From assembly GCA_017442825.1 (NCBI GenBank), contig JAFRYZ010000037.1, forward strand, positions 40,585-104,584: DNA of 64,000 nt, given 5' to 3'. The stretch is from Prevotella sp. Lineage in GTDB: Bacteria > Bacteroidota > Bacteroidia > Bacteroidales > Bacteroidaceae. Of the stretch, positions 51,430 through 60,257 are shown in pieces. The notes beneath the pieces are model-generated. The model worked only from the letters and a program-made list of their open reading frames with translations, ran no database searches and was not told the DNA's origin. The first letter of the stretch is position 1. Every line of letters begins with the position of its first letter. The translations under genes and the position numbers were made by a program.

Positions 51430-52368
51430 ATGGATAGGAACAAGCCTCTCTTTGCTCATCTTTGCATGTTTACCGCCTGTGCCATTTGGGGACTAATGGC
51501 ACCTGTGGGCAAGGATGCCATGAATCATGGTATCGACGGCATCTCTATGGTGTCTTTCCGCGTAGGTGGCGGTGCCCTGCTCTTTTGGCTTGCTTCACTT
51601 TTTAGTCCCCATTCCTCGCAACATGTTCCTTGGCGCGACAAACTGACGTTTGCTGCCGCTGCCGTCTTTGGATTGGTGTGCAACCAATGCTGTTTCACCA
51701 TCGGACTCAGCATGACATCGCCTGTCAATGCCAGCATCGTAACCACGTCGATGCCCATCTTCGCCATGCTGTTGTCGTTTGTCATTCTACGTGAACCTTT
51801 GACATTGAAGAAAGTCGGCGGTGTGGCAATCGGTTGCATCGGTGCTGTCACGCTGATTCTGACGAGTGCTGTAGCTGCCAATGCCAAGGTCGGCAACATC
51901 CGTGGCGACCTCATGGTGCTGGGAGCACAGTTCTCCTACGCCCTCTTTCTCTCACTCTTCAACAAGTTTATCAAGAAATACGACGTCATCACCGTCAACA
52001 AGTGGATGTTCCTTTGGGCAACCGTCTTAATATGGCCTTTCTCTTTCAACCACGTGTCGCAGATTCCTTTTACCGACATTGCCTGGCAGACCTGGGTAGA
52101 GACAGCCTACGTTGTTGTCTTCGGAACCTTCATCGGCTACATTCTCATCGTCAACGCACAGAAAATACTACGCCCGACGGTCGTCTCTATATATAATAAT
52201 GTGCAACCGATTGTTTCCGTTGGCGTCAGCGTAGCTCTCGGCATCGCCATACTCAAACCCACTCAAGGTCTCGCCGTACTGCTCATCTTCTGCGGTGTGT
52301 GGCTAGTGACCAAAAGTAAGTCACGAAGAGACATAGAAAATCAACACCAACACCATCAACACAAATAA
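51430..52368 (+). CDS. EamA/DMT-family transporter
   Basis: This 312-residue permease has ten predicted helices arranged as two EamA repeats, about residues 12-140 and 155-295. Seen: AIWGLMAPVGKDAM near the start, ITSPVNASIVTTSMPIF-type segments ending repeat one, and RPTVVSIYNNVQPIVSVGVS in repeat two. DMT permeases export or import small metabolites such as amino acids; the substrate is not predictable. It is followed after two bases by a LuxR-type regulator gene, which suggests joint expression. Confidence 0.92.
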   Translation: MDRNKPLFAHLCMFTACAIWGLMAPVGKDAMNHGIDGISMVSFRVGGGALLFWLASLFSPHSSQHVPWRDKLTFAAAAVFGLVCNQCCFTIGLSMTSPVNASIVTTSMPIFAMLLSFVILREPLTLKKVGGVAIGCIGAVTLILTSAVAANAKVGNIRGDLMVLGAQFSYALFLSLFNKFIKKYDVITVNKWMFLWATVLIWPFSFNHVSQIPFTDIAWQTWVETAYVVVFGTFIGYILIVNAQKILRPTVVSIYNNVQPIVSVGVSVALGIAILKPTQGLAVLLIFCGVWLVTKSKSRRDIENQHQHHQHK

Positions 52369-52370
52369 CT

Positions 52371-53012
52371 ATGTTCGTCAGTCTAGCAGATTTACAAGAC
52401 ATAACTCGCGCAGGAATGATGTATGTATTGTCCTCCATGCCCGATATAGAATATCGGCAGGCTGTTGACAAGACGGAGATGATGCTCCATCTGAAACAAC
52501 ATCCCGACAGCATTGTCGTACTTGACTATACGCTCTTCGACCTCAACGACATCGAAGAGTTGCAAGTGTTCAGCCTACGCTTTCCACTCGTCAGGTGGAT
52601 TTTGTTTAGCGTCGAACTGTCGCTCGACTTCGTACGCCAGCTCATAGGTTCTGGCACTCAGTACTCCATTCTACTCAAAGATTCGTCGCTGCGCGAGGTT
52701 AAGGAATGTCTGACCTATGCCCTGCGCGGTCAACGCTACATCTGTCAGCATATGACAGAGCAGCTGCTCACCCCTGAGGTCACCGCTGCGAAAGAAGAAG
52801 CCAAACTCACTCCTACCGAAACCGAAATTCTGAAAGACATCGCCATGGGCATGACGACAAAGGAGATTGCCGAAAAACGCTTCTCCAGTTTCCACACGGT
52901 AAACACGCACCGCAAGAACATCTTCCACAAGCTGGGCGTCAACAACGTGCACGAAGCTACACGTTACGCCTTGCGTTCCGGACTTGTCGATGCCGCCGAA
53001 TACTATATATAA
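52371..53012 (+). CDS. NarL/LuxR-type response regulator
   Basis: This 213-residue regulator has an N-terminal receiver domain (phospho-acceptor Asp in SIVVLDYTLFDL, Lys in ILLKDSSL). The C-terminal LuxR helix-turn-helix runs LTPTETEILKDIAMGMTTKEIAEK and VNTHRKNIFHKLGV. No histidine kinase gene is adjacent, so it is an orphan regulator in this window. The receiver start is short (MFVSLADLQDITRAGM), lacking the usual N-terminal acidic pair, so phosphorylation control may be unusual. It starts two bases after the EamA stop. Confidence 0.9.
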   Translation: MFVSLADLQDITRAGMMYVLSSMPDIEYRQAVDKTEMMLHLKQHPDSIVVLDYTLFDLNDIEELQVFSLRFPLVRWILFSVELSLDFVRQLIGSGTQYSILLKDSSLREVKECLTYALRGQRYICQHMTEQLLTPEVTAAKEEAKLTPTETEILKDIAMGMTTKEIAEKRFSSFHTVNTHRKNIFHKLGVNNVHEATRYALRSGLVDAAEYYI

Positions 53013-53115
53013 AGGAGTTAAGAATCCGCAATTATTTCCTCATTTTCGCAATATACCACAATCGTGGTATGCAATATCCCCCTTTCGGGCTATTTCCGGG
53101 TAACCAGAACCGCCG

Positions 53116-53124
53116 TACCTTTGC
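53116..53124 (+). promoter_or_regulatory. -7 box of metY
   Basis: TACCTTTGC, 101 bases before the metY ATG at 53226. It excludes the in-frame start at 53064 and defines a leader of about 95 bases. Confidence 0.7.
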
Positions 53125-53152
53125 ACCCAGAAAGTTTTAGTAATATCAATAA

Positions 53153-53233
53153 ATGTATTCATCACTGCAACCGCGACCTCTCATCAGGGTCTTCGGGAAG
53201 CAAAAAAAAGAAAGGGAAAAAAGTTATGAGTAA
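53153..53233 (+). CDS. Candidate 26-codon leader peptide overlapping the metY start
   Basis: An ATG about 25 bases after the predicted transcription start opens a frame MYSSLQPRPLIRVFG followed by a Lys/Glu-rich tail. Its TAA at 53231-53233 lies just inside metY, whose ATG is at 53226-53228. The layout fits a leader peptide that couples or attenuates metY translation. There is no run of Met or Cys codons in this frame, so classic attenuation by those amino acids is not supported. Coding is unproven. Confidence 0.4.
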   Translation: MYSSLQPRPLIRVFGKQKKEREKSYE

Positions 53234-54515
53234 GAAGAATTACCGTTTTGAGACATTGCAACTCCATGTAGGACAAGAACAGGCCGATCCGGCTACCGAC
53301 GCACGCGCCGTGCCTATCTACCAGACCACATCCTACGTTTTCAGGAACTCACAGCACGCAGCTGACCGCTTCGGACTTCGCGATGCTGGTAACATCTACG
53401 GTCGTCTGACCAACTCCACCCAGGGTGTCTTCGAAGACCGTGTGGCTGCTCTCGAAGGAGGTGTGGCAGGATTGGCTGTAGCCTCTGGCGCTGCCGCCAT
53501 CACCTATGCGCTACAGAATGTGGCACAGAACGGAGACCACATCATCGCAGCCAACAACCTTTATGGCGGTACCTATAACCTCGTTGCCCACACCCTCACC
53601 ACTCAGGGTGTAGAAGTCAGCATCGTAGATCCCGCCAACTTCAATGAGGTAGATGCTGCCTTCAAAGCCAACACAAAAGCTATTATCATTGAAACCTTCG
53701 GCAATCCCAACTCCAGCGTCACCGACATCGACCGCATTGCAGAGATTGCCCACCGTCACAACACCATCGTCATCGTAGATAACACCTTCGGAACACCCTA
53801 TCTCATCCGACCGCTGGAGCATGGTGCCGACGTAGTGGTACACTCTGCTACGAAGTTCATCGGCGGTCACGGCTCAAGCCTCGGCGGTGTCATCGTCGAT
53901 GGTGGTAAGTTCGACTGGAAAGCCAATGCCGACAAGTATCCGACTCTGGCTAAACCCGACCCCAGCTACCACGGAGCCGTCTTTGCCGATGTTGCCGGTG
54001 CTGCCGCCTTCGTCACCCGTATCCGTGCCGTCATCCTCCGCGACACCGGAGCTGCCATCAGCCCCTTCAACGCATGGATATTGCTGCAAGGACTCGAGAC
54101 GCTGAGCTTGCGCGTTGAACGTCATGCCTACAACACACAGAAAGTAGTCCAATTCCTTGCCAATCACCCGAAAGTGGCTCGCGTCAACCACCCGTCGCTG
54201 CCCAGCCATCCCGACCATGAGCTCTATTCGAAGCTATTCCCACAGGGCGGCGGCAGCATCTTCACCATCGAGATAAAAGGTGGCGAGAAAGAAGCATGGA
54301 CCTTCATCGACCAGCTTCAGATCTTCTCTCTGCTGGCAAACGTTGCCGACGTGAAGTCGCTCGTTATCCATCCGGCAACAACTACCCACTCACAACTCTC
54401 ACCAGAAGAACTGGAAGAGCAACACATCTATCCCTCCACCATCCGCCTCTCCATCGGCACTGAACATATCGACGACATCATCGAAGACTTGGAACAGGCA
54501 CTGCAGGCAATATAG
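53226..54515 (+). CDS. metY: O-acetylhomoserine sulfhydrylase
   Basis: This 429-residue PLP enzyme of the Cys/Met metabolism family makes homocysteine from O-acetylhomoserine and sulfide. Seen: FETLQLHVGQEQADPATDARAVPIYQTTSYVF, typical of MetY, NLYGGTYNLVAHT, VIVDNTFGTPYLIRPLEHGADVVVHSATKFIGGHG with the PLP Lys in SATKFIGG, and HPATTTHSQL. Length is that of MetY rather than MetB. The start at 53226 lies in the promoter's transcript; the longer reading begins before the promoter. cysK follows in the same direction. Confidence 0.95.
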   Translation: MSKKNYRFETLQLHVGQEQADPATDARAVPIYQTTSYVFRNSQHAADRFGLRDAGNIYGRLTNSTQGVFEDRVAALEGGVAGLAVASGAAAITYALQNVAQNGDHIIAANNLYGGTYNLVAHTLTTQGVEVSIVDPANFNEVDAAFKANTKAIIIETFGNPNSSVTDIDRIAEIAHRHNTIVIVDNTFGTPYLIRPLEHGADVVVHSATKFIGGHGSSLGGVIVDGGKFDWKANADKYPTLAKPDPSYHGAVFADVAGAAAFVTRIRAVILRDTGAAISPFNAWILLQGLETLSLRVERHAYNTQKVVQFLANHPKVARVNHPSLPSHPDHELYSKLFPQGGGSIFTIEIKGGEKEAWTFIDQLQIFSLLANVADVKSLVIHPATTTHSQLSPEELEEQHIYPSTIRLSIGTEHIDDIIEDLEQALQAI

Positions 54516-54652
54516 CCCTCCAAAAGAGAGGAAGGGAGAAAGGGAGAAAGAGAGGAAGGGAGAACAAATAAATCCATCAAAAAAAAACAATAGACCCGAT
54601 GCCCTCGTATGGTCTCCCCCTTTTAGGGGGGAATGAGGGGGGCTTCAATAAT
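54516..54652. repeat. Purine 8-bp array and hairpin repeat between metY and cysK
   Basis: About 54523-54565 holds AAGGGAGA-type units with an 8-bp period. An A tract follows. At 54611-54645 is GGTCTCCCCCTTTTAGGGGG then AATGAGGGGGGC, a G/C-rich hairpin (CCCCCTTTTAGGGGG) resembling the other palindromes. It would lie in the cysK leader. Confidence 0.8.
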
Positions 54653-55600
54653 ATGGCTAAAATTGCAAAACAACTGACAGCGCTCATCGGCAACACTCCG
54701 TTGCTTGAGCTCAACAAATTCTCACAAGAGAAAGGTATTGAAACACCGATTATTGCAAAGGTAGAGTATTTCAACCCTGGTGGCAGCGTAAAAGACCGTA
54801 TCGCTTTAGCGATGATTGAAGATGCTGAGCAGAAAGGCATCCTGAAACCTGGAGCCACCATCATCGAGCCCACTAGCGGCAACACAGGAGTCGGACTCGC
54901 CCTCGTTTCTGCCGTCAAAGGCTACAAACTCATCCTCACCATGCCCGAGACCATGAGCATCGAGCGTCGCAACCTCGTTAAGGCTTATGGTGCTACCGTC
55001 AAACTCACTAGTGGCAAAGACGGCATGCCTGGCGCCATTCGAGCTGCCGAAGAACTGCGCGACAGCATCCCCGGCTCCGTCATCCTCCAGCAGTTTGAAA
55101 ATGCTGCCAACCCCGCCAAGCACTATGCTACCACCGGCGATGAGATTTGGCGCGACACCGATGGCAAGATAGACATCTTCGTTGCCGGCGTAGGAACTGG
55201 AGGAACCATCTCAGGTGTCGGCAAGCGACTGAAGGAACTCAACCCCAATGTGAAGATTGTCGCCGTAGAACCAGCCTCATCACCCGTCCTCAACGGTGGT
55301 TCCAGCGGTCCGCATAAGATCCAAGGTATTGGTGCCGGCTTCGTTCCAAAGACCTACGATGCAGCTGTCATCGACGAAGTCTTCGATGTAGAGAACGACG
55401 ATGCCATCCGCACCGGACGCGAACTAGCAGCACAAGACGGACTCCTCGTCGGCATCTCTTCCGGAGCAGCAGCCTTCGCCGCCTCAGAGATTGCCAAGCG
55501 TCCAGAGAACAAAGGCAAGACCATCGTTGCCTTGCTCCCCGATACTGGCGAGCGCTATCTCTCCACTGTGCTTTATGCATTTGAGGAATATCCTCTGTAG
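54653..55600 (+). CDS. cysK: Cysteine synthase A
   Basis: This 315-residue PLP enzyme makes cysteine from O-acetylserine and sulfide. Seen: LIGNTPLLELNKF, NPGGSVKDRIAL with the PLP Lys, the substrate loop EPTSGNTGVGLALV, VAGVGTGGTISGVG binding the cofactor phosphate, and GISSGAA. The ATG at 54653 is the family start; the upstream ATG at 54599 would translate a hairpin repeat into LPLLGGNEGG and is unlikely. It is 137 bases after metY, so both sulfide-assimilating enzymes are together. Confidence 0.96.
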   Translation: MAKIAKQLTALIGNTPLLELNKFSQEKGIETPIIAKVEYFNPGGSVKDRIALAMIEDAEQKGILKPGATIIEPTSGNTGVGLALVSAVKGYKLILTMPETMSIERRNLVKAYGATVKLTSGKDGMPGAIRAAEELRDSIPGSVILQQFENAANPAKHYATTGDEIWRDTDGKIDIFVAGVGTGGTISGVGKRLKELNPNVKIVAVEPASSPVLNGGSSGPHKIQGIGAGFVPKTYDAAVIDEVFDVENDDAIRTGRELAAQDGLLVGISSGAAAFAASEIAKRPENKGKTIVALLPDTGERYLSTVLYAFEEYPL

Positions 55601-55654
55601 AGAAAGACGATGCTGCCCACCATAGGCGAGAGCATCAACAACACATACCGGCAC

Positions 55655-55796
55655 GCGGAAAAAGCGAAGAATTTCTATATTTGTCTTTGCTTTTTCCGCG
55701 CTTCTTTGTACCTTTAAATAAGATACTCTCGTTCGACAAAGCAAAAGAAAAATCATATTTTCTTTTGCTTTGTTCTTACTTAATCGTACCTTTGCA
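55655..55796 (+). repeat. Tandem pair of hairpin-plus-promoter repeats upstream of the 55.8 kb gene
   Basis: Copy 1 has a 16-bp stem (55655-55670 with 55684-55699) followed by a TACCTTTAA end. Copy 2 has a perfect 15-bp stem (55737-55751 with 55758-55772), then ACTTAATCGTACCTTTGCAA. The core from TTTGCTTTG to TTTGCAAC matches the dxs copy with three changes. The second copy ends in the -7 box TACCTTTGC (55787-55795). Confidence 0.88.
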
Positions 55797-55799
55797 ACA

Positions 55800-56399
55800 A
55801 TGAACGGATACGAAAATGTTATCATCGCTGATGCGGACTATTTAGACAAGGTGGCGTTCGACCTCATTGTCAACTTTGAACGCATGCTGATGAGACGCAT
55901 ACCGCCTGCCGACATCGCAAGGTGGATAGATTGTGTGGCGCTGGACGGAGGAATACGCCCCGCAGAGGGAGACCAACTGCCACAGACACACGTCGTATTG
56001 GTTCACAGCAAGGAAACGACGGCTATGGAGAACTTCACACCGGCAGTGTTCGACAGCGAGCTGAACGGCAAAGCCTTTAAAGACAATCTGGGCGAGTTCA
56101 CCATCAGTGCGCTGCCGGTAGAGTCGATGGTAGGGAAAGACGACTTCCTGCTCGACATCATCACTACCGTATGCCAAGAGAAGGAAGTGCGACGAGTGAT
56201 GATAGTAACGGATGCAGACAACGAAGAAGAATACAACAGACTGCGCGAAGCGCTGCGCCACATCGACGACGACAACAAGCGCATCACCGTCTTCGCTATG
56301 CAACCCTTGCCAGGCGGCAACTTCCGACAGGAGATATTGGGCTATTCGCTCATGAATGCTCTCGGCATCAGTGCCGATGAAATTAACAGACACCCCTAA
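55800..56399 (+). CDS. Conserved hypothetical protein (possibly DUF6621 family)
   Basis: This 199-residue soluble protein starts MNGYENVIIADADYLDKVAFDLIVNFERML and contains DIARWIDCVALDGG, a central VMIVTDADNEEEYNRL and ends MNALGISADEI. No catalytic motif is obvious. The alternating hydrophobic strands and two D-A-D motifs suggest a Rossmann- or TOPRIM-like alpha/beta fold, but this is only an impression. It reads like a conserved Bacteroidales family. The ATG is only five bases after the -7 box, so the mRNA would be leaderless or nearly so. It precedes the carboxynorspermidine dehydrogenase gene in the same direction. Confidence 0.75.
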   Translation: MNGYENVIIADADYLDKVAFDLIVNFERMLMRRIPPADIARWIDCVALDGGIRPAEGDQLPQTHVVLVHSKETTAMENFTPAVFDSELNGKAFKDNLGEFTISALPVESMVGKDDFLLDIITTVCQEKEVRRVMIVTDADNEEEYNRLREALRHIDDDNKRITVFAMQPLPGGNFRQEILGYSLMNALGISADEINRHP

Positions 56400-56562
56400 C
56401 GTTCAACATAAAAAAATGGCAAAATTCTACCGCTTACCCCGCAATCGCTTCGACATCATAGCCGAAGGGAAAGAAGGCGAACATTCTGACGGCATGCGCG
56501 ACTTCTGGTTTAAAGTGGACAAGAAAAGCATTAACAGAATCATACAAGAAGAAAAAAGAAAT

Positions 56563-57831
56563 ATGAGCAGAGTACTAATGATTGGCGCCGGTGGCGTCGC
56601 TACAGTAGCAGCATTCAAGATAGCACAGAATGCAGATGTCTTTCACGAGTTGATGATAGCCAGCCGCCGCAAAGAGAAATGCGACAAGATTGTTGAAGCC
56701 ATCACCAAGAAGTGGCAGCAAGCTCCTGACACCTTCAACCTTCATCCTTCACACATCAAGACGGCACAGGTAGATGCCGACGACGTAGAGCAGCTGAAGG
56801 CGCTGTTCAACGACTACAAGCCGGAACTAGTCATCAACCTCGCCCTGCCCTCTCAAGACCTGACCATCATGGATGCTTGTCTGGCTTGCGGCTGCAGTTA
56901 TCTGGACACCGCCAACTACGAACCGAAGGACGAAGCTCACTTCGAATACTCTTGGCAATGGGCTTATCGTGAGCGCTTCGAGAAAGCCGGGCTGACCGCC
57001 ATTCTCGGTTGTGGTTTCGACCCAGGCGTGACGAGCATCTTTACCGCCTATGCTGCCAAGCACCACTTCAACGAAATGCAGTATCTCGACATCGTGGACT
57101 GCAATGCAGGCGACCATCACAAGGCTTTCGCCACCAACTTCAATCCGGAAATCAACATCCGCGAGATTACGCAGAAGGGACTCTACTGGGAGAACGGCAA
57201 GTGGGTGGAGACCGAACCCCTGGAGATTCACAAAGACTTGACCTATCCGAATATTGGACCGCGCGACAGTTACCTGCTGCACCACGAAGAGATAGAGTCG
57301 CTGGTCATCAACTACCCCACCATTAAGCGGGCTCGCTTCTGGATGACCTTCGGACAGCAATACCTGAAACACCTGGAGGTGATTCAGAACATCGGCATGA
57401 GCCGCATCGACGAGGTAGAATACGAAGCACCGCTGGCTGACGGCTCAGGCAAGACCGTGAAAGTGAATATTGTGCCGCTACAGTTCCTCAAAGCCGTATT
57501 GCCCAATCCGCAAGACCTAGGCGAGAACTACGAAGGCGAGACAAGCATCGGATGCCGCATCCGAGGCATCGGTAAAGACAACAAGGAGCATACCTATTAT
57601 ATATATAACAACTGCAAGCATCAGGATGCCTATCAGGAAACGGGTATGCAGGGAGTCAGCTACACCACCGGCGTGCCGGCAATGATTGGCGCCATGATGT
57701 TCTGCAAAGGACTGTGGAAGAAACCTGGCGTTTTCAACGTGGAAGAGTTCGACCCCGACCCCTTCATGGATCAACTGAACCAACAAGGACTCCCTTGGCA
57801 CGAGATTCACGATGGTGACCTGGAGTTATAA
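56563..57831 (+). CDS. Carboxynorspermidine dehydrogenase (saccharopine dehydrogenase-like)
   Basis: This 422-residue NADPH enzyme of the saccharopine dehydrogenase family probably condenses a diamine with aspartate semialdehyde, giving carboxy(nor)spermidine for polyamine synthesis. Seen: the Rossmann start MSRVLMIGAGGVATVAAFKIAQN, VINLALPSQDLTIMDACLACG, YLDTANYEP, the region GCGFDPGVTSIFTAYAAKH and YTTGVPAMIGAMMFC. The chosen ATG (56563) follows a purine-rich stretch and fits family starts. The same frame stays open upstream: an ATG at 56416 would add 49 residues (MAKFYRLPRNRFD...) that I cannot place. The decarboxylase partner (nspC) is not in the window. Confidence 0.88.
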   Translation: MSRVLMIGAGGVATVAAFKIAQNADVFHELMIASRRKEKCDKIVEAITKKWQQAPDTFNLHPSHIKTAQVDADDVEQLKALFNDYKPELVINLALPSQDLTIMDACLACGCSYLDTANYEPKDEAHFEYSWQWAYRERFEKAGLTAILGCGFDPGVTSIFTAYAAKHHFNEMQYLDIVDCNAGDHHKAFATNFNPEINIREITQKGLYWENGKWVETEPLEIHKDLTYPNIGPRDSYLLHHEEIESLVINYPTIKRARFWMTFGQQYLKHLEVIQNIGMSRIDEVEYEAPLADGSGKTVKVNIVPLQFLKAVLPNPQDLGENYEGETSIGCRIRGIGKDNKEHTYYIYNNCKHQDAYQETGMQGVSYTTGVPAMIGAMMFCKGLWKKPGVFNVEEFDPDPFMDQLNQQGLPWHEIHDGDLEL

Positions 57832-57875
57832 GACTCTCCCCATTCCCTCCCTGGAGGGAGGGGAGTAGTTAGGGA
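57831..57875. repeat. G/C-rich palindrome after the carboxynorspermidine dehydrogenase gene
   Basis: AGACTCTCCCCATTCCCTCC then CTGGAGGGAGGGGAG matches the left arm of the mutY-end palindrome (AGACCCTCCCCAGCCCTCCC) with few changes. The hairpin CCCTCCCT-GG-AGGGAGGG can act as a terminator before recA. Confidence 0.82.
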
Positions 57876-57932
57876 AATAATTGTAGAATAATTAAAATAG
57901 AACCATAAATTGTCAAAAAGAAAATACAAATC

Positions 57933-58961
57933 ATGGCAAAGAAAGACGAAACACAAGAGGTCATGAGCGTACAAGAAGGTAAGCTCAAGGCACTGCAGGC
58001 TGCGATGTCAAAGATAGAGAAAGACTTCGGCAAAGGCAGCATCATGCGCATGGGAGACGAAAAGACAGAGAATGTCGATGTGATACCTACCGGCAGCATC
58101 GGATTAAACGTAGCATTGGGCGTTGGCGGTTATCCCAAAGGACGCATCATCGAAATCTACGGTCCGGAGTCGTCAGGTAAGACAACATTGGCTATTCACG
58201 CTATTGCCGAAGCACAGAAGCAAGGTGGTATTGCCGCTTTCATCGATGCAGAACATGCCTTCGACCGCTTCTATGCAGAAAAACTGGGCGTTGACATTGA
58301 AAACCTGTGGATATCGCAGCCCGACAATGGTGAACAAGCTTTGGAGATTGCCGACCAGCTCATCCGTTCGTCAGCCATCGACATCATCGTCATCGACTCT
58401 GTGGCAGCCCTGACCCCGAAAAAGGAGATTGAAGGCGACATGGGCGACTCGGCAGTAGGTCTGCATGCCCGACTCATGAGTCAGGCGCTGCGCAAACTCA
58501 CCTCGACCATTGCCAAGACCAATACCACCTGCATCTTCATCAACCAGTTGCGCGAGAAGATTGGCATCATGTTTGGCAATCCCGAGACCACAACCGGCGG
58601 TAACGCCCTGAAGTTCTATGCCAGCGTGCGCCTCGACATCCGTCGTGTCAGCAGCATCAAGGATGGTGACCAGGTTATCGGCAACCAGGTTCGTGTGAAA
58701 GTCGTCAAGAACAAGGTGGCTCCTCCCTTCCGCAAAGCAGAGTTCGAGATTACCTTCGGCGAAGGCATCAGCAAGGTGGGCGAACTCTTAGACCTCGGTG
58801 TAGAATACGGCATCATCCAGAAGAGCGGTTCGTGGTTCAGCTACGATGGTTCCAAGCTGGCACAAGGGCGCGATGCCACCAAGCAACTGCTGAAGGACAA
58901 CCCCGAGCTCTGCGACGAACTGCAGGAGAAGATTATGCAGACGCTTGCTGACAAGCAATAA
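57933..58961 (+). CDS. recA: Recombinase RecA
   Basis: This 342-residue RecA drives homologous strand exchange and the SOS response. Seen: [22 protein letters not shown], Walker [10 protein letters not shown], the L1/L2 area including [35 protein letters not shown] with Walker B, and [13 protein letters not shown]. Length is normal and it lacks any intein or extended C-terminus. A strong terminator follows. Confidence 0.98.
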   Translation: MAKKDETQEVMSVQEGKLKALQAAMSKIEKDFGKGSIMRMGDEKTENVDVIPTGSIGLNVALGVGGYPKGRIIEIYGPESSGKTTLAIHAIAEAQKQGGIAAFIDAEHAFDRFYAEKLGVDIENLWISQPDNGEQALEIADQLIRSSAIDIIVIDSVAALTPKKEIEGDMGDSAVGLHARLMSQALRKLTSTIAKTNTTCIFINQLREKIGIMFGNPETTTGGNALKFYASVRLDIRRVSSIKDGDQVIGNQVRVKVVKNKVAPPFRKAEFEITFGEGISKVGELLDLGVEYGIIQKSGSWFSYDGSKLAQGRDATKQLLKDNPELCDELQEKIMQTLADKQ

Positions 58962-59004
58962 AGTCCAGTTGTGGAAGATGAGATTTTAGCAGATTGTACA
59001 CCAT

Positions 59005-59037
59005 AAAAAAAGGCGGAGAGTTCTCCGCCTTTTTTTT
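59005..59037. terminator. Bidirectional terminator after recA
   Basis: A run of A, GGCGGAGA, a two-base loop, TCTCCGCC and a run of T make a perfect stem of about 15 bp. It serves recA and the converging lipoprotein gene. Confidence 0.92.
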
Positions 59038-59054
59038 ATTGATTATGTTTTCAA

Positions 59055-59468
59055 CTATTTCTTAGAATCAATCTTCCACTGCTGGTTAGCATCCTTGCGG
59101 AGTTTCACGTCCATAGTGTCTTTCTGATCCTTCGTAGTGAGCACTTCAATCTTGATGTTAGCTACAGAATCCTTGATGTCCTCTTCCATAACCTTGTACT
59201 CCTTGATGTCACCCTTCTTCTCAGACTTCTGCTTGAAGTTCTTCTCCAAAGTGCTAGCATAGCTTTCTTTCTTAGCCTTCAGCTTGGTTGAGTCACTTGT
59301 GATGGAGTCTGCAAAGTAAACAAGTTCAGCATAGCCTTTGTAATCCTTGTTCTTCAACAGTTCCATAGACTGCAGTGCAACGTCAGTCGGACTTACTTCA
59401 CTCTTCTTGCAGCTATCAAAAGCAAAAATTGCTGCCATAGCTACGACAAAAAACAAAATTTTCTTCAT
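59055..59468 (-). CDS. Small lipoprotein, DUF4878-like
   Basis: This 137-residue protein has a lipoprotein signal (MKKILFFVVAMAAIFAFDSCKK, lipid Cys 20). The rest is one domain of about 115 residues with alternating helices and strands (TDVALQSMELLKNKDYKGYAELV, YKVMEEDIKDSVANIKIEV, QQWKIDSKK), as in NTF2-like/DUF4878 lipoproteins. Its function is unknown. It begins 20 bases after the stop of the YiiX-like gene and has no clear promoter of its own, so the two form an operon. Confidence 0.82.
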   Translation of the reverse strand: MKKILFFVVAMAAIFAFDSCKKSEVSPTDVALQSMELLKNKDYKGYAELVYFADSITSDSTKLKAKKESYASTLEKNFKQKSEKKGDIKEYKVMEEDIKDSVANIKIEVLTTKDQKDTMDVKLRKDANQQWKIDSKK

Positions 59469-59488
59469 TTCTTTGTACTTTTAAAGGT

Positions 59489-60124
59489 TTAAAATATAGA
59501 TATTGGTCTCAAATGCTTTGAATGATATATGGTCGAAGGCAGATAGACTTCCGCATCTACTAAAGGCAGCACCACATGTTCCGGTTCGCCTGTAACCAGT
59601 TTGACACCTGCCGACTGATATACAAACTGCACCAGCTCCGTGCAATACATCGTCGTAGAGTCCTCAAAGTTATAATCCCCGTCGAAGAGGACACCGCGTC
59701 TGAACACCTCCAGCGCCTTTTGTGAAGCCCTTTTGGCAACGATGCTGTCGTCCATTCTCATCACAGCGCCTTGAATAGCCAGCACCGAGGAGAAGAATTT
59801 TCCTATCGAGTCCAACTTCACTCGGTCGGGATCACCTTCAAAATCTGGTTCTCCAGGAACAGCATGAACAATCATCTTCTGCCCCATCGTGTCCACCACG
59901 ATGCCGACATGCGAATATTCGCCGTCGCGATCAAGCGCTAATACAGCATGACTCTCTAGTCCGCCACCTTGTCTGAACACCACGTCACCAACTCGCAGTT
60001 CAACACTATCCGGAAGGATGCAACGGTTTTCTTGCGGTCGCCGACAACTACTGACAGACAGGAAAAACAGGCTTATCGTCGTCAAGACGACTCCCCATGC
60101 CCATAGTGTCATCAAATGTTTCAC
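59489..60124 (-). CDS. YiiX/YebB-like permuted papain-fold lipoprotein
   Basis: This 211-residue protein has a lipoprotein signal ending SSCRRP and a permuted NlpC/P60-type fold. Seen: LRVGDVVFRQGGG, the His in GEYSHVGIVV, and the Cys in TTMYCTELVQFVYQSAG. The family is thought to hydrolyse amide or ester bonds in peptidoglycan or lipids. The first codon here is GTG (60124), five bases after a -7 box TATCTTTG (60136-60129). The ATG at 60112 (MTLWAWG) is therefore a plausible alternative. Confidence 0.85.
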   Translation of the reverse strand: MKHLMTLWAWGVVLTTISLFFLSVSSCRRPQENRCILPDSVELRVGDVVFRQGGGLESHAVLALDRDGEYSHVGIVVDTMGQKMIVHAVPGEPDFEGDPDRVKLDSIGKFFSSVLAIQGAVMRMDDSIVAKRASQKALEVFRRGVLFDGDYNFEDSTTMYCTELVQFVYQSAGVKLVTGEPEHVVLPLVDAEVYLPSTIYHSKHLRPISIF

Positions 60125-60128
60125 TCTG

Positions 60129-60136
60129 CAAAGATA
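60129..60136 (-). promoter_or_regulatory. -7 box of the YiiX-like operon
   Basis: TATCTTTG on the minus strand, immediately before the gene start, giving a leaderless or very short-leader mRNA. Confidence 0.65.
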
Positions 60137-60257
60137 TATAAAAATCTATAATCAATGACATTTTTTTGCCATTTCTTTTGAAAAAATTCGTTCTTTGTCC
60201 ATAAATGAGTGCCAACTTGTCAGCATTGCACCCGTTTTATGGCAGTAATTTCGTTTT

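Noticed and set aside
53101-53225. SAM riboswitch in the metY leader
   Set aside because: The leader is short and I could not match any known SAM riboswitch core; only the leader-peptide reading is reported.
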